Part shown: positions 18,488-25,891 of the stretch, in pieces | How positions within the stretch are numbered: the stretch's first letter is position 1 | How the letters are laid out: each line of letters opens with the position of its first letter | Virus record (IMG/VR): IMGVR_UViG_3300021963_007290 | Span: 1-64,000 of that record | Origin: a virus | Reading direction: 5' to 3' (one strand) | Length of the DNA: 64,000 bases | Notes under the pieces: model-generated | Seen by the model: only the letters and a program-made list of their open reading frames with translations | The model's database searches: none | What the model was told of the DNA's origin: nothing | Made by a program: the position numbers and the translations under genes

Positions 18488-18517
18488 TTGACTACATAAA
18501 ACAGATTACTTTTTAAT
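18488..18517 (+). promoter_or_regulatory. possible promoter for the epimerase gene
   Basis: TTGACT (18488-18493), 18-base spacer, TTTAAT (18512-18517), directly after the porin terminator. The -10 is weak and ends 2 bases before the ATG, so a transcript would be leaderless or start inside the gene. Confidence 0.35.
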
Positions 18518-18519
18518 AT

Positions 18520-19458
18520 ATGAAGGCATTAGTAACTGGTGGAGCAGGTTTTATTGGTTCCAATCTTGTAGATAAACTTTTAGAAATGGGTCATGAGGTT
18601 GTTGTAATTGACAACGAGAGTTCTGAATGTAATGGGGAGTTTTACTGGAATGAAAGCGCGATTAATGCTAAATTTGATATTGCCGATTATATTAATACTC
18701 GGCCTCTTTACAATGATGTTGATGTAGTATTTCATCTTGCCGCAGAGGCAAGAATTCAACCTGCAATTGAAAATCCCATTCGTGCAGTAACTACTAATTG
18801 TGTCGGTACTTGCACAGTTCTTCAATGTTCAAGAGAGGCAGGAGTTAAGAGAGTTATATACTCCTCCACATCTTCTGCGTATGGTAGAAATGAACCTCCA
18901 TGCATAGAAACAATGACTGAGGATTGTTTAAATCCATATTCAGTATCAAAGGTTGCGGGAGAAAAACTCTGTAAGATGTATTATGAATTGTATGGATTAG
19001 AAACGATTATATTCAGATACTTTAATGTTTATGGTGAACGTCAACCACTCAAGGGACACTATGCTCCTGTAATTGGATTGTTCCTGAGGCAAGCAGAAGA
19101 TGGAGAACCACTGACGATTGTGGGAGATGGTGAACAACGTAGAGATTTCACTCATGTATCTGATGTTGTAAATGCAAACATCATGGCGTCTTGTTCAAAA
19201 TATTCTAAAGGAACAACTGCAGATCCAAGAACTTTTGGTCAGGTTTATAATGTTGGAACTGGAAAAAATCATTCAGTAAATGAAATTGCCAATATGATTT
19301 CGGATAATCAAGTAAATATATCTGCAAGACCTGGAGAATCCAGAGAAACTCTTGCCGATAATAAAAAGATGCTCCATACGTTTGGATGGTCTCCAAAAGT
19401 ATCAATTGATACTTGGATTGAGACGCAGGTTAGGAAACCCGTACAGATTGGTTCTTGA
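18520..19458 (+). CDS. NAD-dependent sugar epimerase/dehydratase
   Basis: 312 aa, extended short-chain dehydrogenase. VTGGAGFIGSNLVDKL (NAD site), SSTSSAYG, NPYSVSKVAGE (YxxxK), RYFNVYGERQ and DGEQRRDFTHVSDVV are typical of UDP-glucose/UDP-GlcNAc 4-epimerases. It probably supplies a nucleotide sugar to the glycan island, although the porin unit separates it. The exact substrate is not determined. Confidence 0.87.
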   Translation: MKALVTGGAGFIGSNLVDKLLEMGHEVVVIDNESSECNGEFYWNESAINAKFDIADYINTRPLYNDVDVVFHLAAEARIQPAIENPIRAVTTNCVGTCTVLQCSREAGVKRVIYSSTSSAYGRNEPPCIETMTEDCLNPYSVSKVAGEKLCKMYYELYGLETIIFRYFNVYGERQPLKGHYAPVIGLFLRQAEDGEPLTIVGDGEQRRDFTHVSDVVNANIMASCSKYSKGTTADPRTFGQVYNVGTGKNHSVNEIANMISDNQVNISARPGESRETLADNKKMLHTFGWSPKVSIDTWIETQVRKPVQIGS

Positions 19459-19483
19459 CAAAACTTTACAAACCCTATATACT
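19455..19483 (+). promoter_or_regulatory. hli promoter
   Basis: TTGACA (19455-19460), 17-base spacer, TATACT (19478-19483); near-consensus sigma70. The -35 begins at the epimerase stop. Confidence 0.85.
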
Positions 19484-19487
19484 ATTG

Positions 19488-19503
19488 TTGTAAATCGTTA
19501 CAA
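19488..19503 (+). repeat. inverted repeat at the hli transcription start
   Basis: TTGTAA, 4-base centre ATCG, TTACAA, just after the -10 box. It could be an operator or a 5' stabilising hairpin. The half-sites equal those of the palindrome at 32613. Confidence 0.5.
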
Positions 19504-19510
19504 AACTACA

Positions 19511-19714
19511 ATGACAGTAACAACGAATGAATTTGGTCAGCAAAATATGTGGGCCAAGGAACCTGAAATGGTTTATCAGGAATATCACCGCAAGGGTCTT
19601 ATGACCCCTATGCAAACTACCGAGATGTATAATGGACGTTGGGCAATGGTCGGCATTATTGCTGGTGCTATTTCTTATGCTATCACTGGTAAGCTCTTCT
19701 TCGGAATCTTCTGA
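19511..19714 (+). CDS. hli: high-light-inducible protein
   Basis: 67 aa, single transmembrane helix, thylakoid. The chlorophyll-binding motif EMYNGRWAMVGIIAGAI is the one-helix Hli/LHC signature. Hli proteins bind chlorophyll and carotenoid and protect photosystem II during D1 replacement. The true start is the ATG at 19511, 28 bases after a strong -10; an in-frame upstream ATG at 19352 lies in the epimerase gene. Overlaps the next small ORF by 1 base. Confidence 0.95.
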   Translation: MTVTTNEFGQQNMWAKEPEMVYQEYHRKGLMTPMQTTEMYNGRWAMVGIIAGAISYAITGKLFFGIF

Positions 19715-19800
19715 TGACTGAACTTATTTGGACAGTGACTTCGGTTGCTTTTTTAGTGACTCTATGCTATGCTGTGGAGAACCTTGCTGAAACTTACTGA
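19714..19800 (+). CDS. 28-aa single-helix membrane peptide
   Basis: MTELIWTVTSVAFLVTLCYA plus a short polar end (VENLAETY). ATG overlaps the hli stop by 1 base and its TGA overlaps the next ATG. One hydrophobic helix, size of small photosystem or cytochrome b6f subunits, but I cannot assign it to one. Expression is inferred from the overlaps on both sides. Confidence 0.55.
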   Translation: MTELIWTVTSVAFLVTLCYAVENLAETY

Positions 19801-20000
19801 TGATTGGAAATCTTGAACCAGAAGAAAATGTAATGTCTAAAAGTAATTGGTTAGTAGATCTGACAATTGCTCTTCAACAACTTCAAGACGAATGCGATTG
19901 GTCTAGCGATGATGAACTTAAAGTTTGCATCGCAGGCACCTTAAAAAAAGACAAATTTATTGTTATTCAAAACACTACTAAAAGAGGAGAAACAAAATGA
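19800..20000 (+). CDS. hypothetical protein (66 aa)
   Basis: Acidic N-terminus, then WLVDLTIALQQLQDECDW and a Lys-rich C-terminus. An internal ATG at 19833 is an alternative start. It is cotranscribed with hli and overlaps the second hli gene by 4 bases. No family recognised. Confidence 0.6.
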   Translation: MIGNLEPEENVMSKSNWLVDLTIALQQLQDECDWSSDDELKVCIAGTLKKDKFIVIQNTTKRGETK

Positions 20001-20116
20001 AATTCGGATTCACCCCTGAGGCAGAGATCCTCAATGCTCGCCTGGCAATGCTCGGTTTCGTCGTTGCTGTAGGCACATATCTCACCACTGGACAAATTAT
20101 TCCAGGTGTTTTCTGA
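19997..20116 (+). CDS. hli: second, short high-light-inducible protein
   Basis: 39 aa. FTPEAEILNARLAMLGFVVA is the Hli chlorophyll-binding motif (ExxNxRxAMxGF), followed by YLTTGQIIPGVF. GAGGAG 6 bases upstream is a good ribosome site, and the ATG overlaps the preceding TGA. Too short for default gene finders but clear by motif. Confidence 0.92.
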   Translation: MKFGFTPEAEILNARLAMLGFVVAVGTYLTTGQIIPGVF

Positions 20117-20133
20117 AATTAGGAGAGTAATTT

Positions 20134-20652
20134 ATGGAACCTAATAAGCGTCTTGCTGAATATGAATTTGTCTTCCGTGAAAACGGAGAATTCATAACTA
20201 AAAAAACATCAGAAGTTATTGGTGGCAAAAGAGTAATTATCTTTAGCCTTCCTGGTGCTTTTACTCCAACTTGCACTAACTATCAACTTCCTGGATTTGA
20301 TGATCTTTATGATGAGTTCAAGAAGCAAGGTATCGATGACATCTACTGCATTTCTGTAAATGATGGATTTGTCATGAATGCCTGGGCAAAAGAACTCGGT
20401 ATTGAAAATGTAAAAATGATTCCAGATGGTAATGCAGATTTTACCGATTACATGGATATGCTTGTTGGTAAGTATAACTGTGGATTTGGTGAAAGGTCTT
20501 GGCGTTATGCAATGGTAGTTGATGATATGGTTGTCGAGAAAATGTTTATTGAAAAGGGTAAGTGCGATGACGCAACTGAAGATCCTTACGAAGAAACAAC
20601 CCCAGTCAAACTCCTTGAATATGTAAAATCAAGGCAAACAGTTTCTGTTTGA
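20134..20652 (+). CDS. peroxiredoxin (Prx5/AhpC-TSA family)
   Basis: 172 aa thiol peroxidase. The peroxidatic Cys47 lies in PGAFTPTCTNYQLPGF, the Prx5-type active site, with FVMNAWAKELG and a conserved SWRYAMVVDD following. Reduces H2O2 and organic peroxides with thiol donors; the glutaredoxin at 30485 could serve. AGGAG precedes the ATG. It closes the hli operon and is followed by a terminator. Likely protects during phage-driven photosynthesis. Confidence 0.92.
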   Translation: MEPNKRLAEYEFVFRENGEFITKKTSEVIGGKRVIIFSLPGAFTPTCTNYQLPGFDDLYDEFKKQGIDDIYCISVNDGFVMNAWAKELGIENVKMIPDGNADFTDYMDMLVGKYNCGFGERSWRYAMVVDDMVVEKMFIEKGKCDDATEDPYEETTPVKLLEYVKSRQTVSV

Positions 20653-20663
20653 AATATGAAACA

Positions 20664-20690
20664 AAGGAGGGTTTATTCCCTCCTTTTTTT
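20664..20690 (+). terminator. intrinsic terminator after peroxiredoxin
   Basis: AAGGAGGG (20664-20671), loop TTTATT, CCCTCCTT (20678-20685), then TTTTT. Confidence 0.9.
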
Positions 20691-20697
20691 ATAAATA
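20690..20697 (+). promoter_or_regulatory. T4-type late promoter for the peptidase/lysozyme cassette
   Basis: TATAAATA, the exact T4 late consensus, starts in the terminator T run and lies 25 bases before the ATG at 20723. It fits late expression of wall-active proteins. Confidence 0.75.
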
Positions 20698-20722
20698 CGG
20701 GTAGGTTGTTGAGATATAAAAA

Positions 20723-21400
20723 ATGAAAATAGATCTGCATGATTTTTTCGTGCATTACGATGAAGAGAATCCAAAACATAAGGCAGCAATTGATGAATTG
20801 GAATCAAAATTGCCACCTGAGTTTTTAGATGATCAAGCAAATTGGGTTAGAATTTTTAGAACAAAGATAGCAAAAGCAATATTAGATGTTCCTTGGTTTC
20901 CCCAAACCGACAACTTTACTCAACCAAATAGAACATGCAATTCTTCATGCTCTGCAATGTTCTTAGAATATTTCAAACCAGGAACTCTTAAAGGTCCAAA
21001 GGGAGATGATCAATATTTGAGAAAATTATTTTCTTTTGGCGATACTACAGATCATGGAGCACAGACAAGAGCACTTCAATCATTTGGACTTAATTCCGAA
21101 TTTAGAAATAACTTAGGATTTGCAGATCTTGATAGGGAATTGAAAGAACAAAGACCAGTTGTAATTGGAGTTAAGCATAGAGGATCATTGTCATATCCTA
21201 CTGGTGGACATATGGTTGTTGTAATTGGAAAAACCCCCACGGGTGATTATGTTGTGAATGATCCGTATGGATCTTGGAATGACAGATATACTGGTCCCGT
21301 GACAAATGGTAGGGGTGCTATTTACAAAGTCAATGATTTGAAGTATCGTTGGTTATGTGATGGTCCGAATGCGGGATGGGGTAGAGTATGGAAACCATAA
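20723..21400 (+). CDS. C39-like cysteine peptidase domain protein
   Basis: 225 aa. Core: VPWFPQTDNF, TCNSSCSAMFLEYF (nucleophilic Cys), GGHMVVVIGK (His) and VVNDPYGSW (Asn/Asp), the order of peptidase C39/NlpC-like papain folds. No signal peptide. It is followed by an overlapping GH24 lysozyme under one late promoter, so a role in peptidoglycan cleavage at lysis or entry is likely. Whether it cuts peptide or wall cross-links is unknown. Confidence 0.8.
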   Translation: MKIDLHDFFVHYDEENPKHKAAIDELESKLPPEFLDDQANWVRIFRTKIAKAILDVPWFPQTDNFTQPNRTCNSSCSAMFLEYFKPGTLKGPKGDDQYLRKLFSFGDTTDHGAQTRALQSFGLNSEFRNNLGFADLDRELKEQRPVVIGVKHRGSLSYPTGGHMVVVIGKTPTGDYVVNDPYGSWNDRYTGPVTNGRGAIYKVNDLKYRWLCDGPNAGWGRVWKP

Positions 21401-22020
21401 GATTTGAAGATGCAGCAGAAAGCTTTAAGGGTTTGCCGCATCAAAAGAAGGCATGGGATTTTTTGCAAAAATCAATTCATAAAGAAATCTTAGATGAGTT
21501 TGCAAGAATTTATAGAGATGGACCAAAGGTAAATTATCTTGTCGATCTTCCAAAATCTGGTGTTGATTTGATAAAGCAGTTTGAAGGATGTGAATTGAAG
21601 GCATATTACGATCCTCTTTCTGGTGGATTGCCCATTACAATTGGGTGGGGTTCTACGAAGAGATTGAATGGAACTTCCTTCAGAATTGGAGATAGAATTA
21701 CGCAGCAAGAAGCAGATGAACTTTTTGCTAAAACTTTAAAGAAAGAATATCTTCCAGCATTGCAAAAGATTCCATTTTGGAATGAAATGAGTGAGAATCA
21801 AAAAGGAGCACTTCTTTCCTTTTGTTATAATATGGGACCCAACTTCTACGGGAATAAAAATTTTGCAACTATCTCATTTGTTTTGAAAAATAAACAATGG
21901 CATAAAGTTCCAGAAGTACTTTATATGTACAGAAATCCAGGTACATCAGTGGAACCTGGACTGGCAAAACGTAGAAAAGCAGAGGGATACCTCTGGGAAA
22001 TGGGAATGAAAAATAAATAA
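21388..22020 (+). CDS. T4-type lysozyme (GH24 muramidase)
   Basis: 210 aa. Residues 1-58 are an extra helical N-terminus; from 59 on it is GH24: E66 in KQFEGCELKAYYD, D75, then PITIGWGST with T84. The Glu-Asp spacing of 9 equals T4 lysozyme E11-D20. GALLSFCYNMG and LAKRRKAEGYLW are family motifs. Hydrolyses the MurNAc-GlcNAc bond. It overlaps the C39 gene by 13 bases. Could be the endolysin or a virion-linked enzyme. Confidence 0.9.
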   Translation: METIRFEDAAESFKGLPHQKKAWDFLQKSIHKEILDEFARIYRDGPKVNYLVDLPKSGVDLIKQFEGCELKAYYDPLSGGLPITIGWGSTKRLNGTSFRIGDRITQQEADELFAKTLKKEYLPALQKIPFWNEMSENQKGALLSFCYNMGPNFYGNKNFATISFVLKNKQWHKVPEVLYMYRNPGTSVEPGLAKRRKAEGYLWEMGMKNK

Positions 22021-22038
22021 CTAAACAACATAAAAATC

Positions 22039-23205
22039 ATGGAAGATCAAATAGCATTACAAGGTGATGAAAATTTAAAATCGAGTCAGCAAGCACAGGA
22101 TCTTTCTCCCTATTCTCCTGGTTATGCTGCTCGTTTTCCTGGTGGATACACACCAGTAGGTGAGGGAGTAGATAACACTCCAGTAGAAACTGCACCATCA
22201 AGTAATGTTGGTGTAGTTGAAGTTACGACAGATACAGATCTTTCTAATCCTGCATTGGAATCTTTTGGATCTTCTGGGGATAATGTGATTTTGAGAAACA
22301 TCACCCCAGCAGAAGCATTCAAAGCTTATGGAATAGATATCACACCAGTTCAGACAAATGGAATCTCTTTTAATCCTGATACTATATCTTTTGGGAGTGG
22401 GAATAATGTTGACGACAGCATTGTTGTTGGCGATCTACCAGAACAAGAACCGCCTGTAGACCCCCCCACTCCACCAGTTGATCCTCCCGTGGACCCCCCT
22501 GTTCCACCAGTTGATCCTCCCGAAGATCCAGAGGAACCTGAAGATCCAGAAGATCCAGAAGATCCAGAAGATCCAGAAGATCCAGAGGAACCTGAAGATC
22601 CAGAAGATCCAGAAGATCCAGAAGATCCTGAGGAACCTGAAGATCCAGAAGATCCAGAGGAACCTGAAGATCCAGAAGATCCAGAAGATCCAGAGGAACC
22701 TGAAGATCCAGAAGATCCCGAAGACCCTGAGGATCCAGGCAGAGGTAATCCTGGCAATGATAAAGAAGTTGGAAACTCACCTTGGGATGGAGAAACTGGA
22801 GCATCAGATAATCCAGGCAAAGGCAATCATCAAGATGGACAAGACCCCGAATCAAACCAACCTCCAGGTGATTCAAAAAATGACGGAGGACAAGATAATA
22901 ATTCTGAAAATCCTCCTAATAATGGAGGAGGTAAAGGAGGAAATAATGGATGGGGGAATGGAGATCAAGATCCTCCAGGTAATTCTGGACCTCATAACAA
23001 CGCTGAAAATGATGGAAATTCAATTGCAGATGTTATTGATCGATTTGTAGAAGAACATCCAGGGCATAATTTCTATCAAGACATTATTGAAAATGAAATT
23101 TACGAAGATCAATACATTGATAATTCTTATGATGTAATAGATGACTTCAGTTCACATATGCCAGAAATTCCTTATGAAGAATCTTCTTATTTCGATCAAA
23201 GTTGA
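22039..23205 (+). CDS. acidic, Pro/Glu/Asp-repeat protein
   Basis: 388 aa. Residues 1-135 are Ser/Thr/Pro-rich. Residues 137-235 begin with Pro/Val/Asp-rich PPVDPP units and continue as tandem PED/PEEPED repeats, strongly acidic and certainly disordered. Residues 236-330 are Gly/Asn-rich, and the C-terminus is acidic. An upstream ATAAATAA could be a late box. No family recognised. By position in the late cassette it could be a virion linker or decoration protein; that is inference. Its end overlaps the convergent nuclease gene by 10 bases. Confidence 0.75.
   Translation: MEDQIALQGDENLKSSQQAQDLSPYSPGYAARFPGGYTPVGEGVDNTPVETAPSSNVGVVEVTTDTDLSNPALESFGSSGDNVILRNITPAEAFKAYGIDITPVQTNGISFNPDTISFGSGNNVDDSIVVGDLPEQEPPVDPPTPPVDPPVDPPVPPVDPPEDPEEPEDPEDPEDPEDPEDPEEPEDPEDPEDPEDPEEPEDPEDPEEPEDPEDPEDPEEPEDPEDPEDPEDPGRGNPGNDKEVGNSPWDGETGASDNPGKGNHQDGQDPESNQPPGDSKNDGGQDNNSENPPNNGGGKGGNNGWGNGDQDPPGNSGPHNNAENDGNSIADVIDRFVEEHPGHNFYQDIIENEIYEDQYIDNSYDVIDDFSSHMPEIPYEESSYFDQS
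22516..22737 (+). repeat. tandem GAAGATCCA/GAGGAACCT repeat coding PED/EEP units
   Basis: A run of 9-base GAAGATCCA units, interrupted regularly by GAGGAACCT, codes Glu-Asp-Pro blocks. Third-position identity between units points to recent slippage expansion. Confidence 0.9.
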
Positions 23206-23552
23206 TCAGTCATATAAGGTTCTGCTAACCCTTCATTAATTAATTGTTCGTTGAGGGTATTAGGTTCTCCAACAAAATATAACCAACCCAGTAATCTTCC
23301 GTACTTTTCTTCTTTTACGAATTTTACGATTAACTCTTTACCCTCAATATTACTCAAACGGTCTTGCATCCATGCTTTGGATTTGAGACCTTTTTCTTTT
23401 TCTTCTGGATTTGTAGTTCTTGTTTCTGGAGTATTGACTCCTGCTAAACGAACTTTATCACAAAGAGTCAAATGAAACCCTAAATCGATTTCAACCTCAA
23501 CAGTATCACCGTCAATAACTCTTTTAATGCTTTTTACTTTGTAGTCGTACAT
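23196..23552 (-). CDS. thermonuclease-like (SNase) nuclease
   Basis: 118 aa OB-fold nuclease. KRVIDGDTVEVEIDLG, R35 in VRLAGVNTPE, T41 and E43, and R86 in KYGRLLG match staphylococcal nuclease catalytic positions (R35, T41, E43, R87); D40 is replaced by Asn. ATG 23552 has GGAG about 8 bases upstream; an in-frame earlier ATG at 23573 lies upstream of that site. No signal peptide, so likely intracellular, perhaps degrading host DNA or RNA. Last gene of the short minus-strand run. Confidence 0.85.
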   Translation of the reverse strand: MYDYKVKSIKRVIDGDTVEVEIDLGFHLTLCDKVRLAGVNTPETRTTNPEEKEKGLKSKAWMQDRLSNIEGKELIVKFVKEEKYGRLLGWLYFVGEPNTLNEQLINEGLAEPYMTDQL

Positions 23553-23701
23553 TTTTTTGCTCCTTTTTTCCAAACTCTACGAATTGAAGAACGAACTTCT
23601 GGTGGTTGAAGTTTGCTCCTGACGTTTCTGTTTTCATTAAAAAAACCATCATTGGTCAGAAGACGAATGATGATTATGATCGGAAGAATTAGTTTCTTCA
23701 T
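23534..23701 (-). CDS. 55-aa basic protein with hydrophobic N-terminus
   Basis: MKKLILPIIIIIRLL followed by a Lys/Arg-rich tail. It overlaps the nuclease start by 19 bases and the upstream 52-aa ORF by 53 bases. The N-terminus looks like a signal or anchor. Coding status uncertain because of the large overlap. Confidence 0.35.
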   Translation of the reverse strand: MKKLILPIIIIIRLLTNDGFFNENRNVRSKLQPPEVRSSIRRVWKKGAKKCTTTK

Positions 23702-23807
23702 TATCCCAGATAAGAACTTTATAGATTACCCAAGATGTTCCAGCTAAACCGACTGAAAGAAGAATAATAACAGACCAAACAACATCTCCACCAGTTAATG
23801 TATTCAT
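23649..23807 (-). CDS. 52-aa single-pass membrane protein
   Basis: One transmembrane helix (about residues 9-33, VVWSVIILLSVGLAGTSWV) followed by an acidic, His/Ser-rich tail. ATG overlaps the end of the preceding 139-aa gene by 4 bases (ATGA type), supporting translation. No family recognised. Confidence 0.6.
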   Translation of the reverse strand: MNTLTGGDVVWSVIILLSVGLAGTSWVIYKVLIWDNEETNSSDHNHHSSSDQ

Positions 23808-24223
23808 TTTTTATGTTTTAGTGAATCAGCAATACCTAAAATAGAACCAGAAATTGAATATAATTCTTGAATGTAACTTGTTTTATCAAATTCCTCAAGA
23901 GAACTGTATTCCCCAAAAGTTCTTTCGATATTTATGGCAGATTGTAATAATTCTTTTAAAAGATTTTCTTCTTTTGAGGTGATTGCATCACCTACAACGT
24001 CTGGAAAAACATCAGCAACATATGCCATTCTTGCACATGTTTGATGGGGATATTCGTTTTTATTTAAATGAATTGCTATATCTTCTACGATACTTCCAAG
24101 ATCATAAGTCCATTCTGCAATTTCTTTCCTTTTTTTGGAATTGAAGAATTTATCTTTGAGATCTTTTAATGAAGAACCGATAGAAATTAAAATACCAATT
24201 GCTTCTAATGTTTCAATTATCAT
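23804..24223 (-). CDS. hypothetical alpha-helical protein (139 aa)
   Basis: Mostly helical; opens MIIETLEAIGILISIGSSLK with a hydrophobic N-terminal helix, then a soluble domain containing HQTCARMAYVADVFPDVVGD and an ISGSILGIADSLKHKK end. ATG 24223 is preferred over upstream frame extension, which would overlap the basic 37-aa gene. Function unknown. Confidence 0.65.
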   Translation of the reverse strand: MIIETLEAIGILISIGSSLKDLKDKFFNSKKRKEIAEWTYDLGSIVEDIAIHLNKNEYPHQTCARMAYVADVFPDVVGDAITSKEENLLKELLQSAINIERTFGEYSSLEEFDKTSYIQELYSISGSILGIADSLKHKK

Positions 24224-24237
24224 AGTATTTAAATAAA

Positions 24238-24351
24238 CTATTTTTTCTTCCCACCGTTCTTTGCTTTCTTGGCAGTAGCATTGCCAGAATTTTGTTTTGA
24301 CTGCTTTCCGCCAGCAGAACCTTTTTTGCCCTTGTTTGCAGATTTTGCCAC
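24238..24351 (-). CDS. 37-aa strongly basic peptide
   Basis: GTG start with GGAG 7 bases upstream and a TATAAATA late box further upstream. MAKSANKGKKGSAGGKQSKQ and the rest contain about 13 Lys and no acidic residue. It resembles small nucleic-acid-binding or histone-tail-like peptides, but I cannot assign it to a family. Being first behind a late promoter suggests abundance late in infection. Confidence 0.6.
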   Translation of the reverse strand: MAKSANKGKKGSAGGKQSKQNSGNATAKKAKNGGKKK

Positions 24352-24376
24352 TGCGGTGCTCCAAATAACACTCAAA

Positions 24377-24384
24377 TATTTATA
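24377..24384 (-). promoter_or_regulatory. T4-type late promoter, minus strand
   Basis: Reads TATAAATA on the minus strand, 25 bases before the GTG of the 37-aa gene; divergent from the psbA promoter. Confidence 0.7.
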
Positions 24385-24431
24385 AAAAGGTGGTTTCTAT
24401 TTATACTGTGCCACTTAGGCAATTGGACCTA

Positions 24432-24465
24432 TTGACAGGGATTGCTGACAGTGTTATTATAAATA
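24432..24465 (+). promoter_or_regulatory. psbA promoter: sigma70-type with overlapping late box
   Basis: TTGACA (24432-24437), 17-base spacer, TATTAT (24455-24460), overlapped by TATAAATA (24458-24465), the exact T4 late box. This should allow early host-sigma and late gp55/gp33 transcription of psbA from nearly the same start. Confidence 0.85.
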
Positions 24466-24503
24466 CATCAACAAGTTAAGGAATGTAAAGTTTCTTAAAG
24501 ATT

Positions 24504-24609
24504 GTGCTCCCGTTAACCGAGACCTAAGGGAGGGTAAATACGTCTCTCATATCCCCGCTGAGGGTGCGGGGAGCATAGTAACTCCACCATGTCCCTGATG
24601 GTCTTACTA
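24504..24609 (+). ncRNA. structured psbA leader RNA (candidate PhotoRC-type motif)
   Basis: The 157-base leader can fold into a junction: P1 GTGCT/AGCAT (24504-24508 with 24572-24576), P2 GAGAC/GTCTC (24519-24523 with 24542-24546), P3 CCCCGC/GCGGGG (24553-24558 with 24566-24571). A second hairpin follows: TAGTAA and ACCAT pairing with ATGGT and TTACTA (24576-24609), then six T. CTCCC (24507-24511) can instead pair with GGGAG (24528-24532), giving an alternative fold. Weinberg and colleagues described PhotoRC-I/II RNAs upstream of psbA, PhotoRC-II in a cyanophage; I infer membership from position and structure, not from alignment. Confidence 0.6.
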
Positions 24610-24622
24610 CTTTTTTAAAACA

Positions 24623-25702
24623 ATGACTGCTACAATTTCACAACAACGACAATCGAATACTTGGGAACAGTTCTGCAATTGGATTACTTCTACCAATAAC
24701 CGCATCTATGTTGGTTGGTTTGGTGTGCTGATGATCCCTTGTTTGCTTGCTGCCACGACTTGCTTCATTATCGCATTCATCGGTGCTCCCCCTGTGGACA
24801 TTGACGGCATCCGTGAACCCGTTGCTGGTTCTCTAATGTACGGAAACAACATCATCTCTGGTGCCGTTGTTCCTTCTTCTAATGCGATTGGTCTGCACTT
24901 CTATCCCATTTGGGAAGCTGCATCTCTTGATGAATGGCTTTATAACGGTGGACCTTTCCAACTTGTTGTATTTCACTTCCTCATCGGCATCTATGCTTAT
25001 ATGGGACGTGAATGGGAACTTTCTTACCGTCTAGGTATGCGTCCTTGGATCTGCGTTGCTTACAGTGCTCCTGTTGCTGCCGCATCTGCTGTATTCCTGG
25101 TCTATCCTTTCGGTCAAGGTTCTTTCTCTGATGCGATGCCTTTGGGTATCTCTGGCACCTTTAACTACATGCTTGTCTTCCAAGCAGAACATAACATCCT
25201 GATGCACCCCTTCCACATGCTTGGAGTTGCTGGTGTGTTCGGTGGTTCACTCTTCAGTGCTATGCACGGTTCACTGGTGACTTCTTCACTGGTTCGTGAA
25301 ACTACTGAAACCGAATCTCAGAACTATGGTTACAAGTTCGGTCAAGAAGAAGAGACCTACAACATTGTTGCTGCTCACGGGTATTTCGGTCGTCTGATCT
25401 TCCAATATGCTTCGTTCAACAACTCTCGTTCACTGCACTTCTTCCTTGCTGCCTGGCCTGTTGTAGGCATCTGGTTTACTGCTCTTGGTGTTAGCACCAT
25501 GGCATTCAACCTGAATGGTTTCAACTTCAACCAGAGCATCATTGATGGTCAGGGTCGTGTGCTCAACACTTGGGCAGATGTTCTGAACCGTGCTGGACTG
25601 GGAATGGAGGTAATGCACGAGCGCAATGCTCACAACTTCCCTCTGGACCTTGCTGCTGCTGAGTCAACTCCTGTTGCTCTCACTGCACCTGCCATTGGTT
25701 GA
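24623..25702 (+). CDS. psbA: photosystem II D1 protein
   Basis: 359 aa, five transmembrane helices, thylakoid; binds the primary donor chlorophylls, pheophytin, QB and the manganese cluster. Unmistakable: N-terminal [72 protein letters not shown], and C-terminal [17 protein letters not shown] with the processing site after Ala344. No intron. Phage-encoded D1 replaces photodamaged host D1 during infection. GC-richer than neighbours, as for a gene acquired from the host. Confidence 0.99.
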   Translation: MTATISQQRQSNTWEQFCNWITSTNNRIYVGWFGVLMIPCLLAATTCFIIAFIGAPPVDIDGIREPVAGSLMYGNNIISGAVVPSSNAIGLHFYPIWEAASLDEWLYNGGPFQLVVFHFLIGIYAYMGREWELSYRLGMRPWICVAYSAPVAAASAVFLVYPFGQGSFSDAMPLGISGTFNYMLVFQAEHNILMHPFHMLGVAGVFGGSLFSAMHGSLVTSSLVRETTETESQNYGYKFGQEEETYNIVAAHGYFGRLIFQYASFNNSRSLHFFLAAWPVVGIWFTALGVSTMAFNLNGFNFNQSIIDGQGRVLNTWADVLNRAGLGMEVMHERNAHNFPLDLAAAESTPVALTAPAIG

Positions 25703-25728
25703 TATAAAACTGAATAACTGATATAATT

Positions 25729-25755
25729 AAGAGGGTATAACAACCCTCTTTTTTT
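25729..25755 (+). terminator. intrinsic terminator after psbA
   Basis: AAGAGGGT (25729-25736), loop ATAACA, ACCCTCTT (25743-25750), then TTTTT. Confidence 0.92.
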
Positions 25756-25878
25756 ATGTCTCATAATCCTCAGCACGAACCTATGGAACCCTGGGTAATC
25801 TGGGCAGGCATAGGTATGATGATATTTACGATCCTTGTATTTGTTCTGTTCACTCTCGGTCAGATTTATTGGGGATGA
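25756..25878 (+). CDS. 40-aa single-helix membrane protein between psbA and psbD
   Basis: MSHNPQHEPMEPWVIWAGIG leads into a transmembrane helix and ends in QIYWG. The ATG follows the psbA terminator T run directly, with no ribosome site in range, so expression would depend on read-through. The size and topology match small photosystem subunits, but I recognise none. Confidence 0.5.
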   Translation: MSHNPQHEPMEPWVIWAGIGMMIFTILVFVLFTLGQIYWG

Positions 25879-25891
25879 GCACTAATACCCA

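Noticed and set aside
22516-22737. CRISPR-like periodic repeat
   Set aside because: Units are 9 bases, contiguous and in frame; there are no spacers and no cas genes.
22350-22876. Minus-strand GSSGSS-repeat frames over the PED repeat
   Set aside because: Pure by-product of the 9-base tandem repeat; no start signals, and the plus-strand gene is continuous beyond the repeat on both sides.
24377-24622. tRNA or attachment site in the psbA upstream gap
   Set aside because: No T-arm GGTTCGA motif or acceptor pairing; the structure is better explained as an mRNA leader and divergent promoters.
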